Shown: piece after piece, positions 43,795 to 55,218 of the stretch
Position numbering within the stretch: the first letter of the stretch is position 1
Layout: every line of letters starts with the position of its first letter
From: Cutaneotrichosporon cavernicola
Taxonomy: Eukaryota > Basidiomycota > Tremellomycetes > Trichosporonales > Trichosporonaceae
Direction: 5' to 3'
DNA: 64,000 nucleotides
Assembly (NCBI RefSeq): GCF_030864355.1
Contig: NC_083397.1
Coordinates: 558,001 to 622,000 of the forward strand
Position numbers and translations under genes: made by a program
The notes under the pieces: model-generated
The model's input: only the letters and a program-made list of their open reading frames with translations
What the model was told of the DNA's origin: nothing
The model's database searches: none

Positions 43795-45450
43795 ATGACG
43801 CGCCCTCTCAACGGTAGACGGGGCACAGAGAGCACGACGCGTATCGCCGCCTCCTCCAACCACACACTCCGACACCCTCAAGGACGCCCACCATCTGTGC
43901 GCTCTACTTCGGAAGGACGGCTTGACATGGGGTGCAGCGGACACCAGGTTGCCAACCCCGTGAATCGTCGATCCAGTGGCTTTAGTGTCTCGGGAAACGG
44001 CTTTGGGCACCAGTACGAGATTGAACACCGCGCGACGTGGGCCGCCAGCGAACACACTTGGCAGCAGGGGTACCATGTTGCGCGGGCGACGGAGCAGCTG
44101 ACCCACGGGAGAGCGGATCTGGGAGCGAACCGTCCCCGTGAGGCCCAGTGGCAAGGGGACATTCCCTCCCCTAATGGGGGCACACATTCTCTCACGAACG
44201 GACCGCGTACACCAGCCGACGCCCCCCTCACGAACGAGTCTTCATTCCGCGCCAACGAGAGCGCGTCGATCAGAAATGCGCCCTCTGCTAAACCCGTGGG
44301 TTGCTGTGAGCATCACCGCTGACATCAGCTGCCTCTTCCTTTCAACCATGGCGTCCTTTTCACAGTTGAGGGTTTCATGGACGACACCGAGGAGGTGCTT
44401 GATGACGCCGTCCTGGCCATATCTGCGACGGCTAATAGACGTCACGAGTACCAGCTGCCAGCGCTCGGGTCGTTTGGAGGCTTCCAGATCCAGAACCACC
44501 TCTTCAGTGTTCCGGACGCGGACAACACGCCGAGCGACAGTCCAACCGACTCTTCCAGCCCTACGCCCACTGCCTCCACATTTGCAGAGTCATATCAACG
44601 GACGATCACCGATGAACTGCGTAAGCTCGATCCGGCCGCTCAAAGACGTGTCGCGCAGGCTGTCGTCAACGCCAATGCACACACCAAAGAAATGCTTGCA
44701 GGCACCAACGAGCTGCTGGGTCTGCTGGCGAAGCTCCGCAAAGACCCAAGCGCGCCGCGCTTCATGTCCGCGTACCAGCAGCGACCACCACCATGCGCTG
44801 CACACATTAACGCCATCAGTCGCCCATCTTCAGTCCACTCGGCCGGCACGAGCCTGTCCCGGTCGGCATCAGTTCGCACAATCCGCAGCATGATTCACCA
44901 GACGACGTCCTCGCGCCGCGCGACCATGCTATCGACAGTCATCGCGCCGAACTCGGACGAGAGCGACGAGGGTGGAACAATCACCGACGGCACGGCCACT
45001 GCAACGGACGACAGTCACACGACGGAGACCGAGTCGATTCCCTCTAGTCCGGAACAACGGGCAGGGGTACGGTACAGTGAGGAGCGCGCTCTTGGTTCAC
45101 TCCTGCAGCTCATCGAGGAGCGCGGCATCATGCAGCCGCAGATTGAGGCGTTGCGACGGCACATGCCAGGGCCTCTGGCCGTGGCACGGCAGCCGTCGAG
45201 CATACGCCGTTCATTTCCGCACCGCGCGAACACCAAGGTGCGGCGCTCGAAGAAGAAACGGCGTTCCAGGAAGGACAAGGAACGCGAGCAGGGCCTGCCA
45301 CTCCTGCCCTCTGTGAGCGGCAGCGAGAGCGAGGGCCTTGACTTTGATGTCTGGGAGGATGTTGGCAAGGGTGACCCGAACTTCATGGCCGATATCATGG
45401 ACGTTGCCCAGTGGTACAACCTCCACGACGTGGTGGACGAGGCGGTGTAG
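43795..45450 (+). CDS. orphan Ser-rich protein with a C-terminal basic/acidic region
   Basis: Two exons (43795-44295, 44329-45450) give 540 aa, joined by a 33-nt intron ending CTGACATCAG. The first 165 residues are Ser/Asn/Arg/Gly-rich. After the junction come LPLPFNHGVLFTVEGFMDDT, EEVLDDAVLAISATANRRHE and LPALGSFGGFQI, a more structured block. Residues about 270-320 are helical (ESYQRTITDELRKLDPAAQR). Near the end there is a Lys/Arg cluster (KVRRSKKKRRSRKDKER), likely nuclear, followed by an acidic helix. The stop is followed within 20 bases by a (GT)n tract and a G30 run. No known domain recognised. Confidence 0.65.
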
Positions 45451-45464
45451 TTGTGTGTGTGTGT

Positions 45465-45495
<31 letters not shown>

Positions 45496-45913
45496 GGGGG
45501 GATTTGCGATGTCTTGTGTAAGTTGTTGCCATGTACTTGTTGTCTGCTGCCTGCACCGCATCCGCGATGAGGGATCGGACGGCGAAACGAGCTTCTGCTC
45601 CGCAATCGCTGCAGAGTCGTTTCACTTTGCGTGCCAGACCACCTTGGGACCACTGAAGCAATCAGCGCAAGATACGTCTGTACCACTTTGGAGCCACAGC
45701 TCCATGTTTCGGATTAGCCATTGCTACGTCCGTGGGAAGCACTGCGCAGCTGCTCGCACTATCAGTGTAACCGACGATGAGTGTGCGAAGTTTGGTACCT
45801 CTCCACCTTCCTTGGGACTGGTTAAAAGTCGCCATCTAACCTTTACCCTGTTTCTGTCTCCGCTTACTCTACCATCTTGTTTCACTGTTACCACCACTGT
45901 CATCGCGCCCAAT
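45451..45913. other. intergenic region with a long G homopolymer
   Basis: It begins with TTGTGTGTGTGTGT and G30, then A and G6. The rest up to 45913 shows no supported frame; the last 100 bases are a C/T-rich leader for the coiled-coil gene. Confidence 0.6.
45465..45501 (+). repeat. G30 homopolymer tract with flanking GT repeat
   Basis: Thirty consecutive G (45465-45494), one A, and six more G follow (GT)6 directly after a stop codon. On the minus strand it is a C tract. Its true length may differ because such runs are hard to sequence. Confidence 0.9.
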
Positions 45914-47043
45914 ATGGACCTCGTCTTTGCCTTCGCACGTACCGTGAGGACTGGTGTGAGCCTAATGGTCCCATTCCTCATCAGATAGCGCTTCTCAACG
46001 CGCCCGCCTTCCTCCATCGGCGAGCAATCAGTTCAACTGCTAACTACAGGCAGTCTCTACGGCCGAGTCCGCATTACAGACCCTCGATTGGGGTACGTAC
46101 CCTACTTCCCCTCATTCGCCTTTTCCAAACTCAACTGACCTTCAGCGAGGAACCTTGTTACACAAAACTACCAGTTGCGCAATCGAATCGCCAACCTCGA
46201 AGCGACCATCGAGACCCTTGAGGACGAGGCCAAGCGGCTACGCGCCAAGCTCCAGAAAACCGACGAGCTCTATATCAAGCAGTACCGTGAGATGATCTGC
46301 CTCGATAACGAAGTTTCCTACCTGAAGACCGGAGCCAGTGCGACATCCAGGGCCGCCCTGTTCAAGGACCTCGAGAAGGCTAAGACTTCTGCTGCTGCTG
46401 CGGTAGAGGAACGCAACCAGATCCTGAAGGTCTTGCAGGGAGCTCGGCAGGCGCAACCTGAGGCGCTCCAGTTGCAGAACATCCGCGGCTACATTGAAAA
46501 CGGCGAAGTCGCGGAGGTTATCATAAAGGACTTGGAAGCCCGGGACAACGTGATCGCCGACTACGCTGCCAAGGTCGCTGACCTCACCAAACTGATCGAC
46601 AAGCAGCTGGACCTTATCTCCGACCTGCGGATCGAAGCCGAGATTGCCCGTGAAAAGGCGCAGAAGGAGTGGTTGCAGCAGGCCTTGCGCCGCCTCGCTC
46701 CCGAATTGGAGGCGAGTGCGTTTACAAGCGACACCAGCTCGGATGAGCTCCAGGACGGGGAGGACGTGAGTACATGTCAGTGCTGAGGACCAGCTGAAGC
46801 AAGCGTCACCAGTCCCACAGCGCGCCGAGCAACCCCGTCCTCATCGGCATCAACCAGCCCCTCCCGCGGGAGCCTATCGACATCGACCGCCTTAATTACG
46901 ACGTAAGCCGCCCAACATCTGACGAGTCCCGCAAGCCCCATGCGTGGCGCCGCATGCGGGACGAGCATGAGCGCTCCGTGCAGGAGGAGGCCGAGAATGT
47001 GCGGTTCACTGTCGAGTATGTGTCAAGAACTAATGGTGTGTAG
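45914..47043 (+). CDS. orphan coiled-coil protein
   Basis: Four exons (45914-45955, 46050-46092, 46146-46765, 46813-47043) give 311 aa. After a short N-terminus, nearly 230 residues form a coiled coil: RNRIANLEATIETLEDEAKR, LRAKLQKTDELYIKQYREM, ALFKDLEKAKTSAAAAVEER, VADLTKLIDKQLDLISDLR. The C-terminal part, HAWRRMRDEHERSVQEEAEN, is again helical and charged. The first intron could instead use a GTGAGG donor at 45944, which also keeps the frame, so the first residues are uncertain. No known family. With 12741, 14223 and 48995 it makes a set of small coiled-coil orphans within the window. Confidence 0.6.
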
Positions 47044-47718
47044 ATGCCGCTGTCATGTGATACCTGTCCGTTGCTAAGAATCAAACCTGGTGTCGTGTCG
47101 CGACGGCGCACATGCCACGCTCGGCTAGTGTCGAGTCAGCAGTAGCTTACCAATCTCCTCAACGGGGTCGAACCCCGTCCCTGCAATAGACTCACATAGT
47201 GTATTCTTCCAAGCGCTTCCAAACTGTCCTTGAGGGAACGACTGCGCCTCTTCTATTGCGTAGGGGCTTTCTATGGAACGAATCACCCAGCGGGACGTGG
47301 CAAAGGACTGATGGTGAGGGGAATCCCCGTTCAGTGTCGGACCGCATAGGCCATAGTAACGTGAAGGGGATCCTTGGCATTTTGGCGAACCGATGGACGA
47401 CCGAACCCCCTCTTCGCTCTTCGCCATCATTCGGAGGCAAGGACAGAAGCGGAGGTTAGCTATTCCCCGTGATACACTGACGATATTCTCCAACTCCTTC
47501 GTCGCGCATTCCCCTCATGACGCTGACTTGGATAACCATCACTTCCCAGGGGAGGACATGCCTTCATGGTCGTTTCAGAACCATCGTGTGCAGAGTTCCG
47601 ACAAGTGCGAGCGTTCTTCTGGATGCGAAGCCCGAGAGTGGATGCGAACCTCTCGCGCACTCTCGGGGGGAATCACACCACAGGACATATCAGGCGGGAC
47701 AGCCCAGTCCAAATCGCC
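47044..47718. other. intergenic region
   Basis: This 675-base stretch has several overlapping short frames without motifs. A perfect palindrome near 47162-47179 (ACGGGGTCGAACCCCGT) resembles a tRNA T-arm but no cloverleaf can be built around it. No gene is called. Confidence 0.4.
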
Positions 47719-48743
47719 ATGCCAACAATGTCCAAGATCCGCCACACCATCCAGATCGACAACGGGCCAGTCCACCTCATAGAGGTGCGGACCACCGTTA
47801 CATGTACCAGCTGACATCAGGTTCCGGCCCTCTCTCACGACAACTGGCCCAACCTTCTTCGGGACTTTCCCAGCCCCACCGCCCCCGACTTCGTCACGAG
47901 TGCTACCGAGTGGGCGACCCGCTCGGCTGTGCGCGAGCGCGTCCTCCTCGAGGCGCTCGAATGGAGCGTCGTCCAGAGTCACCTCGCCAACGACCCCGAC
48001 GCATATTACCATGACCCGAGCATGGTCGGCATTGTGTCGGCGCTGAAGAGTGCCGAGATCATTATCTTACAACAGCTCGGTGTTGGCATTGAGGTCATCG
48101 ACGACGACAATGCCGACGGAAATGTGAACTCCTCGGCTGAGGCCGACATCTCGACCGAGAGTGAAAACAGCGATAACGACCAAGGATCTTCCCAGTCGCC
48201 ACCCACGCCCCCTGCAACGCACCTGTCGCCGCGCCCTCGTAGCGTATCAGGCAAGAGCAAGAGCCTTTCCACCGAGCCGCACACCCTTTCTGAGGTAGGC
48301 GGGGTGTGAATACAGCTGATGGTAGGTGCCTCTAAGTATTCTTACCGTGACAGAGAAGGACAACAAGGACAAGGGTAAGGGCAAGTCGCCTCCCACGGCT
48401 CAGTCGAATGCGCCCCAGCTCCTTGGCCACCGAAGCGAATCAGCACAGGTCGAGATCAACAAGGCCGAAGACCATAAAGTGACGCTGGAGCAGGAGCCTA
48501 AGAAGAACGTCACTCGCCGCGTCACCCGCAGCCAGGTGAACGCCGAGTCCAGCCAGAACATCGCCAACGTGGGGTGAGTTGCGGTCACATTTATGGCACG
48601 CTAATCCAAGGCCTCGCCGCAGTGCCCGCCAGGCGAACGCTCAGAACAGTGCCGCTACGAACCACCTCAGTGTCCCGAAGACCGAGACTGCCGATTGTAG
48701 CTCCCCTCGCCTCCGCGACATGACGGCAAAAGCTAAGAAGTAG
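47719..48743 (+). CDS. orphan protein, helical N-terminal half and disordered tail
   Basis: Four exons (47719-47784, 47821-48294, 48356-48573, 48623-48743) give 292 aa. The N-terminus SKIRHTIQIDNGPVHLIEVP looks like a folded beta segment, followed by helices (AVRERVLLEALEWSVVQSHL, MVGIVSALKSAEIIILQQLG). The rest is Asp/Ser/Lys-rich and disordered, with KKNVTRRVTRSQ. The third exon start is taken at AAG after GACAGAG, which keeps the frame. Two ATGs (47719 and 47728) are in frame and the first is used. No family is recognised. Its position next to two coiled-coil orphans makes it part of a lineage-specific gene group. Confidence 0.55.
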
Positions 48744-48994
48744 ATAGAACAGGTTGGTAGAATTATGTACTGTTACTGTGCTTGATCAAATCAGTTGCGA
48801 GGCATCGACGTGGATTGTGGTAAATGATTGTTTATCCATCAGTCCTCCACGGGTGCACAACCACACCTCTGATCCGCCACAACATGCGTGGCACTTGAGC
48901 GTGATACGCATTCGCCACCAGGAGCATAAATTGCCTTACCAGATGCAGTCCAACCTCCTCATCCTCACACTTATCCATACTCACCTCACTAAGA

Positions 48995-49747
48995 ATGACA
49001 AAGAACAAGCCCATTCCTCCGCTCCTGGAGCCCAAGGAATGCCTCACTCCAGTATCGCTAACGCAGATCCATCACCTTCTCAACGATATCGAGTGCGGCT
49101 GCCCCCGCGAGCAACTCCTCGAGCTTCAACTCGAGGTTGTTCGCAACGCAAACGACCTCATAATGCAAGACTACCTCGACTTGAAGTACCGCGAGAAGCA
49201 GCTCTCAACCGACCTCGTGACCTCAGAAAACCGCGCGCAGTTTTCGGAGATGGACCTACAGATCGTGCGGAGCAGGCTCGAGGTCGCACTGGACAACAAC
49301 ACTAAAAGGGATGATTTGATTGCTCGTGGTGCACGTGTAGTTGAGCAGCTTGAGAAGCGGCATACCTTCGAGCTCGATCTCGTTGCTAACGACGTACCCC
49401 TCCCAGCCGTTATTAGTACTCGCCAGGCCTGCGTCGAGGAGGAGAAGATGCGCTTCTTGGACAACGCCAAGGCGCTGTTCGACCTGCCGCCAATCAAGGC
49501 CATCGAAGCGTACGGAAACAAGGCTACCTCAAACCAGCCAGGAACCCACCTCCCCAAGTCAGAGACACAAGGGCAGCAGCAGCGGCTTCAAGACCCAGTC
49601 ACCCCTCCCCGCCAGATCGGCCGCCTCCATGACTACGACCACAACGGCGCAGAGATCGAGGTTTCTGGCCTAGATGGAGCCAGGGTGCCTTTCCGCCGCT
49701 TACGCCTCGGCTACACCAGCCCACTTTCGCCCTGCCCCAAGCGTTGA
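48995..49747 (+). CDS. orphan coiled-coil protein
   Basis: An intronless frame encodes 250 aa. The first 25 residues (KNKPIPPLLEPKECLTPVSL) are Pro-rich. Residues 28-145 are helical with heptads: REQLLELQLEVVRNANDLIM, DYLDLKYREKQLSTDLVTS, MDLQIVRSRLEVALDNNTK, GARVVEQLEKRHTFELDLV. The C-terminal quarter is Gln/Pro/Arg-rich. GAGCATAAATTGCC about 75 bases before the ATG may be the promoter element. No known domain; function unknown. Confidence 0.6.
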   Translation: MTKNKPIPPLLEPKECLTPVSLTQIHHLLNDIECGCPREQLLELQLEVVRNANDLIMQDYLDLKYREKQLSTDLVTSENRAQFSEMDLQIVRSRLEVALDNNTKRDDLIARGARVVEQLEKRHTFELDLVANDVPLPAVISTRQACVEEEKMRFLDNAKALFDLPPIKAIEAYGNKATSNQPGTHLPKSETQGQQQRLQDPVTPPRQIGRLHDYDHNGAEIEVSGLDGARVPFRRLRLGYTSPLSPCPKR

Positions 49748-50536
49748 AGATCATGTTCACGGCGCTACGCGATGCGTTTGTGCCTTGAGAGGTTGTACTT
49801 GACAGTGTGAGCCCAGTACTTGTTGTTTCATATATGCGATCTGACGATTTCAAGTATTCATATCAGTCTAGAGGTGCGGTGTATTTTGTTGTCAGTGTCG
49901 CTGTTGCGGCAAGTGTCAACCTTTGTTGATTATTCGTCTCAGCATTCCTCCAACCGTCATCGAACAACACATGTTCAGAAATCGAGTCAGAAGTTTGTCA
50001 GCACTTGCACAGCATGCACAGAGGAGAGTGAGTCTCACCACATGGTCAGTGTCTGTTAAATCAGGCCGCACAGGTCGGACTCGCGCCGAGATGGAGCTTT
50101 TGTGGTAAATAGCAGCTTTAACAACCTCATTCAACCGGCTGCAGATTCGTCGGATGAATCTCGGACGACGCCAACACGCGCTCATCCTCATCACAGTTCG
50201 GCTCGTTTTCTATTCCGGACAAGTTTGACGTTCACGTGAACAAACTGGCGTCTGGCTGACGCATAGTCTTACAAATATTCGACAGCGGATCCGACGTAAA
50301 GATAGTCCGAGAACCCGACGCTGCATATTCCACTCTTTGGTGGAAGGCGGAACCAAACAAGGCCGGAGCGAGCGGGGAGCGGGGGACGTCATCAATCCCG
50401 GCCTCTTCGGAACGATGCCGGACTCTCAGCCATCCTTCCGGCAATCCTCCATCCTTGCCATCGCATCGCAACATTCTCCTCTACGTCGGTCCAATGCGGC
50501 GTACCTCGTCCTCTGATCACGACGTAGATATTCTCA
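49748..50536. other. intergenic region
   Basis: These 789 bases precede the transcription factor gene. Only short frames without motifs are found. A GC-rich segment near 50360-50400 includes GCGAGCGGGGAGCGGGGGACG. No RNA gene is recognised. Confidence 0.45.
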
Positions 50537-52833
50537 ATGTCGTATAATGCAGACAGCGGCACTAAGCGCAAACGCGTGACGGTGAGTCACTGCGCGATGG
50601 AGCTGATCCCAGCGCGCGTGCGACAAGTGTCACAGGAACGGGTCCAAATGCAGCCGCACGCCCGGCGGCGACAGATGTGTACGCTGCGTCGAGCTCGGCA
50701 TCCCGTGCACCTTTGACCGGCCAGTTAAGCGGCGCGGCGTGAGTCTGAGTCTACCCTCTTCGCGCTGACATCAGCCACCAGCGCGCCGTGCGCGTATAGA
50801 AGACGAAGAGTCTTCCTCTCGCCTCTCGCAACCGGCGTCCCTCCGCATCCCACAGACGCCGGGAGAGGGGACCAGTGCGTCGAGCCCGAGCTCGTCATCA
50901 CGTGACGCGTCTTCCAGCTTCTGGCGGTACGACGACCTGCTTGACCGTCCCACTGTCGAGGCGCTGGCCGACATCTATCACCGCACCATGTATCCTCTGT
51001 CAGCTACAAACCCGTAAAATTCACTAACCCTCAGGCGCCCGTTCATCCACTGGCCGACTATGGCCGCAGATATTCGCGCGGGAAGGTACCGTTCCAATTG
51101 GGGCGTGTTCATGGTCGTCGCAGGAGTGTGCGCCATGGCCGCAAGGAAACTGGCGGACGGTGGTGTACCCGGCAACGTGCCACCTTCCCTTCAAGCGCGC
51201 GCGGCCACGCTCGCTGCTGACTGCTACGCGGTCGCAATGGCTGCAGTACAGCGCGACTCTGAAACTGAGCTCCCAGCTGATGTCCTGCCTTTACTTAAGA
51301 CGCGCATGATCCTTGGCTGCACGTGCATGCAACGCGGACACCGTACCGCCGCGCTTGCGCACTACGGCGCGTTCTCGACCCTGTCAGCGCAGGCAGGCTT
51401 TCACGACGAAGCTACATGGTCGCCTGATCTTACCGAGATCCAGCGACAAGAGCGCCGAAGGCTTGTACGCCACTGTTCAAGAAGCAAAGCTGACATCAGT
51501 TCTGGTACGCGTACCAGACAGACTATTATACCTCGACGACGCTGGGTCTTCCCCCAAAACACAGAGAGGCACGCGCACGCGTCAAGTATCCCGCCGAGGC
51601 GGACGACGACAATGTCCACGATACAGGCGTGTCGCTGCCCCTCGGGCACGTCTCGTTCATGCGCGGTTGGAACGTGTGTACGGACCTGTATCGCATCATC
51701 GAGCATGTGTACGACAACCTACGGGCGGATACAACTGATGAGGACGATGAAGATAGTGTGACGGGATTCCTTGTGCGTGCAAACAGGATCGACTCGCACG
51801 CAGCGCACAAGCTTCTCACGCGTCTCGTGGGCGACCTCCCTCCAGAATTACGGCGTGTCAAGCCCATGACTGGGGACATTGACATCGACCGCTTGGGGTT
51901 TGTCGGTGAGTCGTATGGCAGAGCCATCTGACATCAGCGACTAATATAATGATCACGGGTCAGACTCTCAAAATGATGCTGGCACTATGTGACGGCTCGA
52001 GTGTGCACCACCGCTGCGCGATTGCCAGTGAGCTCCTCGACGAGTTGGCGACCCTGCCCACGTCGTATCTCCAGGCCTCCAGCTCGACAACTGTGAGCTT
52101 TCAAATGCAGAGTGGCAGCTGACAGCAGCTCCAGCACCTCGCGCACGTTGGCCACCTCCTCTCAGGAATCATAGACGGGCCCCTTCCGACTTGGACATAC
52201 CTCCAGGTTCGCAATATCTTGCTGGTGCTTTCGGAATTCATCGCCACGCTTGAGGCCGGCAGAACAGCTCCATGGGACCTGGCCACTAAATTGCGCGAGC
52301 AAATCCAGCGCATCGACGAGAACATGATTCAGGCTGAGGCCGCGACGTTGCCAAGCCTAGGCGACAGCTTGATGCAGTCTCTCGGCGTCAGCGCAGACGG
52401 CACAACTGACGCTCTACCTGAGCCCCCACCAGCTCCACCAGTCCCAGCACCAGCGTCCGATCCTGCGCCAGCGCGTGTCATGCCCGTGCCGAACCGCATG
52501 ATCTCCATCGACGCTGGCCTTAGTTCGCAGCCTGCGTCACTCCCTCTTCCCCCTCCTGCGCCTCTCCCGCCGGCTGACGAGGTGGCGATCGACCCTCTAT
52601 CTGCTCTACAGGCTGAACCGCCTCACGACGCACTCTCAGCCCTTCAGCTCGGGCAAAACAACCCATCACCATCGTTCAACCCGATCGCCTTCGCCGCTTC
52701 GCAGGGCATGTTCGACTACGGCGCCGCGCCGATGGACGACGCGCTCATCGGCGAGTTTTTACGCTACTGGCCCTCACAGGGCCTGCTTGCTGATTCGGTG
52801 CATGAGGGTTCGCCGTTCACAGGTGGAATGTAA
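50537..52833 (+). CDS. Zn2Cys6 fungal transcription factor
   Basis: Seven exons (50537-50581, 50613-50738, 50775-50989, 51035-51464, 51500-51905, 51938-52092, 52129-52833) give 693 aa. The binuclear zinc cluster is complete: C-x2-C-x6-C-x8-C-x2-C-x6-C at Cys18, 21, 28, 37, 40 and 47 (RACDKCHRNGSKC...CVRCVELGIPC), preceded by the basic KRKRVTR. The middle contains the fungal-specific regulatory domain, for example PFIHWPTMAADIRAGRYRSN and FWYAYQTDYYTSTTLGLPPK. The C-terminal 150 residues are Pro/Ala-rich and could be an activation region. Target genes cannot be told from sequence. All six introns end in CAG and are 31-45 nt. Confidence 0.9.
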
Positions 52834-52932
52834 GAGAGGTACTGTATCATCATCCATGCATCCCGTAATCGCAACCTTTGATCTAACATAGGGCATCCAA
52901 ACAACTGCTCTCTCATTCCGCCCTACTCGGAC

Positions 52933-53803
52933 TTACTTGCGGCCCGATCTCTTCCAGAAGGTGAATCCAAAGGTAGACATGCGGGTAGACATGCGGATGT
53001 TCTTGGTGTTCTCCTCGGCCGTGGTGTGGTTGTACATGGGCATCTCCATGCCGCTACGCGTGGCCTGAGTCGTCTTGGCATAGGTGCTGCCGTTCTTGGA
53101 CTTGGCAGACTTGGCAGTGCTGCCGTTCTTGGACTTGGCAGACTTGGCAGACTTGCGGCTTCCCATGCCGTACTTGTCCTTGAGCTCCTGTGCCAGCTCG
53201 CGGTCCTCCCTGGGCACACCAGAGGCCCAGGCCTCGATTGGGTTAGTCTCTGAAGCAAGCTCTTCGATCTTGACAGGAGGGATAGTTGCGTTTCCGCGCG
53301 AGCTGGTGTAGGGGTTCTCGGGAGCATAGTGGGCGTTGGGGTGTGGAGCAAAACTGGAGGAGGAGGCAATCTGGGCGTCAGGGGCAAAGCTGGAGAAGCC
53401 AGCAAACGGGGCGTGAGGAGCACAGTGAACATGAACGCCGTGTGCCGCGACAGGGTTGAAGACCGGGGGGAACGACGAGTGGGGAGGGATGCCGACCATG
53501 GGGTCCATCGGCATCGGATGGCTCATAGGAGGACCCATGGGCACAGGCATCGGGTGGCCCATGGGAGCACCCATGGGCATAGGCATGGGGTGGCCCATGA
53601 GAGGGCATATGGGCATAGGCATCGGGTGGCCCATGAGAGAGCCCATGGGCATAGGCATGAGAGAGTTTCCGAGCGGGGGGGAGGCGCTGGACGGGCGGTT
53701 AACCTGCTATCAGTGAGGCCATGTATCAACTTACGTCGTGGATGTACGCGTCAGGGTCGAAGCCGTACTCGCGCAGGCCGTAGGTACGGAGGCGGCGGCT
53801 CAT
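52933..53803 (-). CDS. orphan protein with Met-Pro repeats
   Basis: Two exons (53803-53735, 53703-52933) give 279 aa. The start SRRLRTYGLREYGFDPDAYI is followed, after a 31-nt intron, by about five imperfect repeats of MGHPMPMPMG-type sequence (nt about 53510-53660, unit about 30 bases). Then comes a Phe/Ser/Pro region, a folded-looking block IEAWASGVPREDRELAQELK, and two copies of KSAKSKNGST. The C-terminus is basic (FWKRSGRK). A Met/Pro repeat with Gly and His could bind metal or form a flexible linker, but nothing shows which. It is convergent with the transcription factor, with 99 bases between the ends. Confidence 0.6.
53510..53660 (-). repeat. about 30-base tandem repeat coding Met-Pro-rich units
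   Basis: The plus strand shows repeated CATGGGCATAGGCATCGGGT-like units (five imperfect copies) inside the orphan gene at 52933-53803. Confidence 0.7.
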
Positions 53804-54880
53804 GGCAGAGGATATGGGCAGTTGAATGGGTGTGGGTAATGAAGAGATGTGTTGTTGAGAGACGGTGTTTACAGCTTATATGGGATTCTCTGAAGTCTGT
53901 AGGAAGACGAGATAGCGATGATCGTGCAGAGCACAGACAGATCAACATCAACTTTCCGGGCCGTGACATGCCACAATGAAGATGATGGAAGGCACGTGAC
54001 TCATGGTACGTTGTACAATGGTTGATTCGGTGTAAATGTGTTCTCCATAGAAATAGCGAGAGTTTTGTGTGTTCTGTCAACCCGTTCTACATTTCTCCAA
54101 GTCTGTTGGGGTTTGGTTGATATGCATTTAGTAAAATATGCAGAGCGAGGATACATCCCCCGCCATGGTTATTTTGTCCATCCCAACGTGCAGTATGTCC
54201 ATTTTCACAATCCTCCCCTCGTCCAATACCTGTCGCCAGACCCCGAAAACATGGGACTCGCGTCACTCGTCGACGTCAATTTCTGGGACTCACCTCACTC
54301 GTCGACGTGAATTTCCGGGGCAGCAATCACGTCCTCTGTCGTCGCCTTGGTCCCAGTGCGGTTCCATCCGGCCGCATCGGGCGAGGGTCGAGGATGGTCT
54401 TGTGTCTTGAAAGGAGAGTGAGGGTTTCAGGTGGGTAGACGGAGAGTTAGGGTCCAAGTGGGTAGACGCTAGGCTTTTATCATTGGGGTTGGGAGTGAGG
54501 AAAGGGCTGGAAACGGTGCGAATTGTGAACAAGTGGCGATTTGGGAGACGAAGTGTCAGCAAGGTAGTGTTTGATACGAAATACCTCGATGGTTGACGAC
54601 CTCGCGCCAAGGCGAGGTTTAGGTTTGCAATTGTGAGCCGCCACGTAGACGATATTAAGCCGCCTATTATTACTCACTGCTCTTGTTTTCATTACATTCG
54701 AGAACGAGTCCTGGAACCCATACGTCAACGCCACACAGTGCTTCCAGCTTGCACCATGCTTAAAGATGTTGACATGCGAATAAGAGCACGTCCTCTGTCT
54801 CGTTATGAGGTGACAACTGGATACGGCGAGGCCACCTGATGACACTCCTAAAAAGTCAAGCACTCCATGAGTGCCCTACA
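53804..54880. other. intergenic region
   Basis: No gene is supported in this 1.1-kb stretch. A short imperfect tandem duplication (CTCGTCGACGTCAATTTC and CTCGTCGACGTGAATTTC) lies at about 54267-54317. The right end leads to the tRNA-Asn gene. Confidence 0.4.
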
Positions 54881-54967
54881 CTGCCCCACACGGACTCGAA
54901 CCGTGGACCTCGGAGTTGTTTCGCTTTCGTAACAGCTCCACGCGCTAACCAACTGAGCCATAGGGCA
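54881..54967 (-). tRNA. tRNA-Asn (anticodon GTT) with a 13-nt intron
   Basis: The minus strand folds to a cloverleaf with a full 7-bp acceptor stem (TGCCCTA/TGGGGCA), D-arm GCTCAGTTGGTTAGCGC, a 5-bp anticodon stem (TGGAG/CTCCG), and a T-arm CACGG-TTCGAGT-CCGTG. The anticodon loop reads CTGTTA, then a 13-base insert CGAAAGCGAAACA (54917-54929), then A, so removing the insert leaves CTGTTAA with anticodon GTT. The intron sits at the canonical place one base 3' of the anticodon. One D-stem position is a mismatch. Confidence 0.85.
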
Positions 54968-55218
54968 GCTGGCAAACTTTGATCGGGCTGTCTTAAGAAC
55001 TGCGACAGCAGCGGGGTAGCTGAGCTGGCTTTGGGGGGGTGGAAAAGGGAATCAAGTGGGGTTTCTGTTGACGCGTTTGCCACATAAACCGAGCGGGTGA
55101 TGGTAATGTCGGGAAGAATGCCACGGTGCCTGTCTGAATTCCCATCGAACCTCCCCACATCCCTACATCCTCCGCACAAACAAAAGAGTGGCCAAGCCGC
55201 TGTCGACCTGGCCGAGCT

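Noticed and set aside
47162..47179. Palindrome resembling a tRNA T-arm
   Set aside because: The loop would be GTTCGAC rather than TTCGAxx, and no matching acceptor, D or anticodon arms can be found around it.
54038..54310. 90-codon frame upstream of the tRNA cluster
   Set aside because: It partly consists of an imperfect short duplication and has no sign of coding selection.
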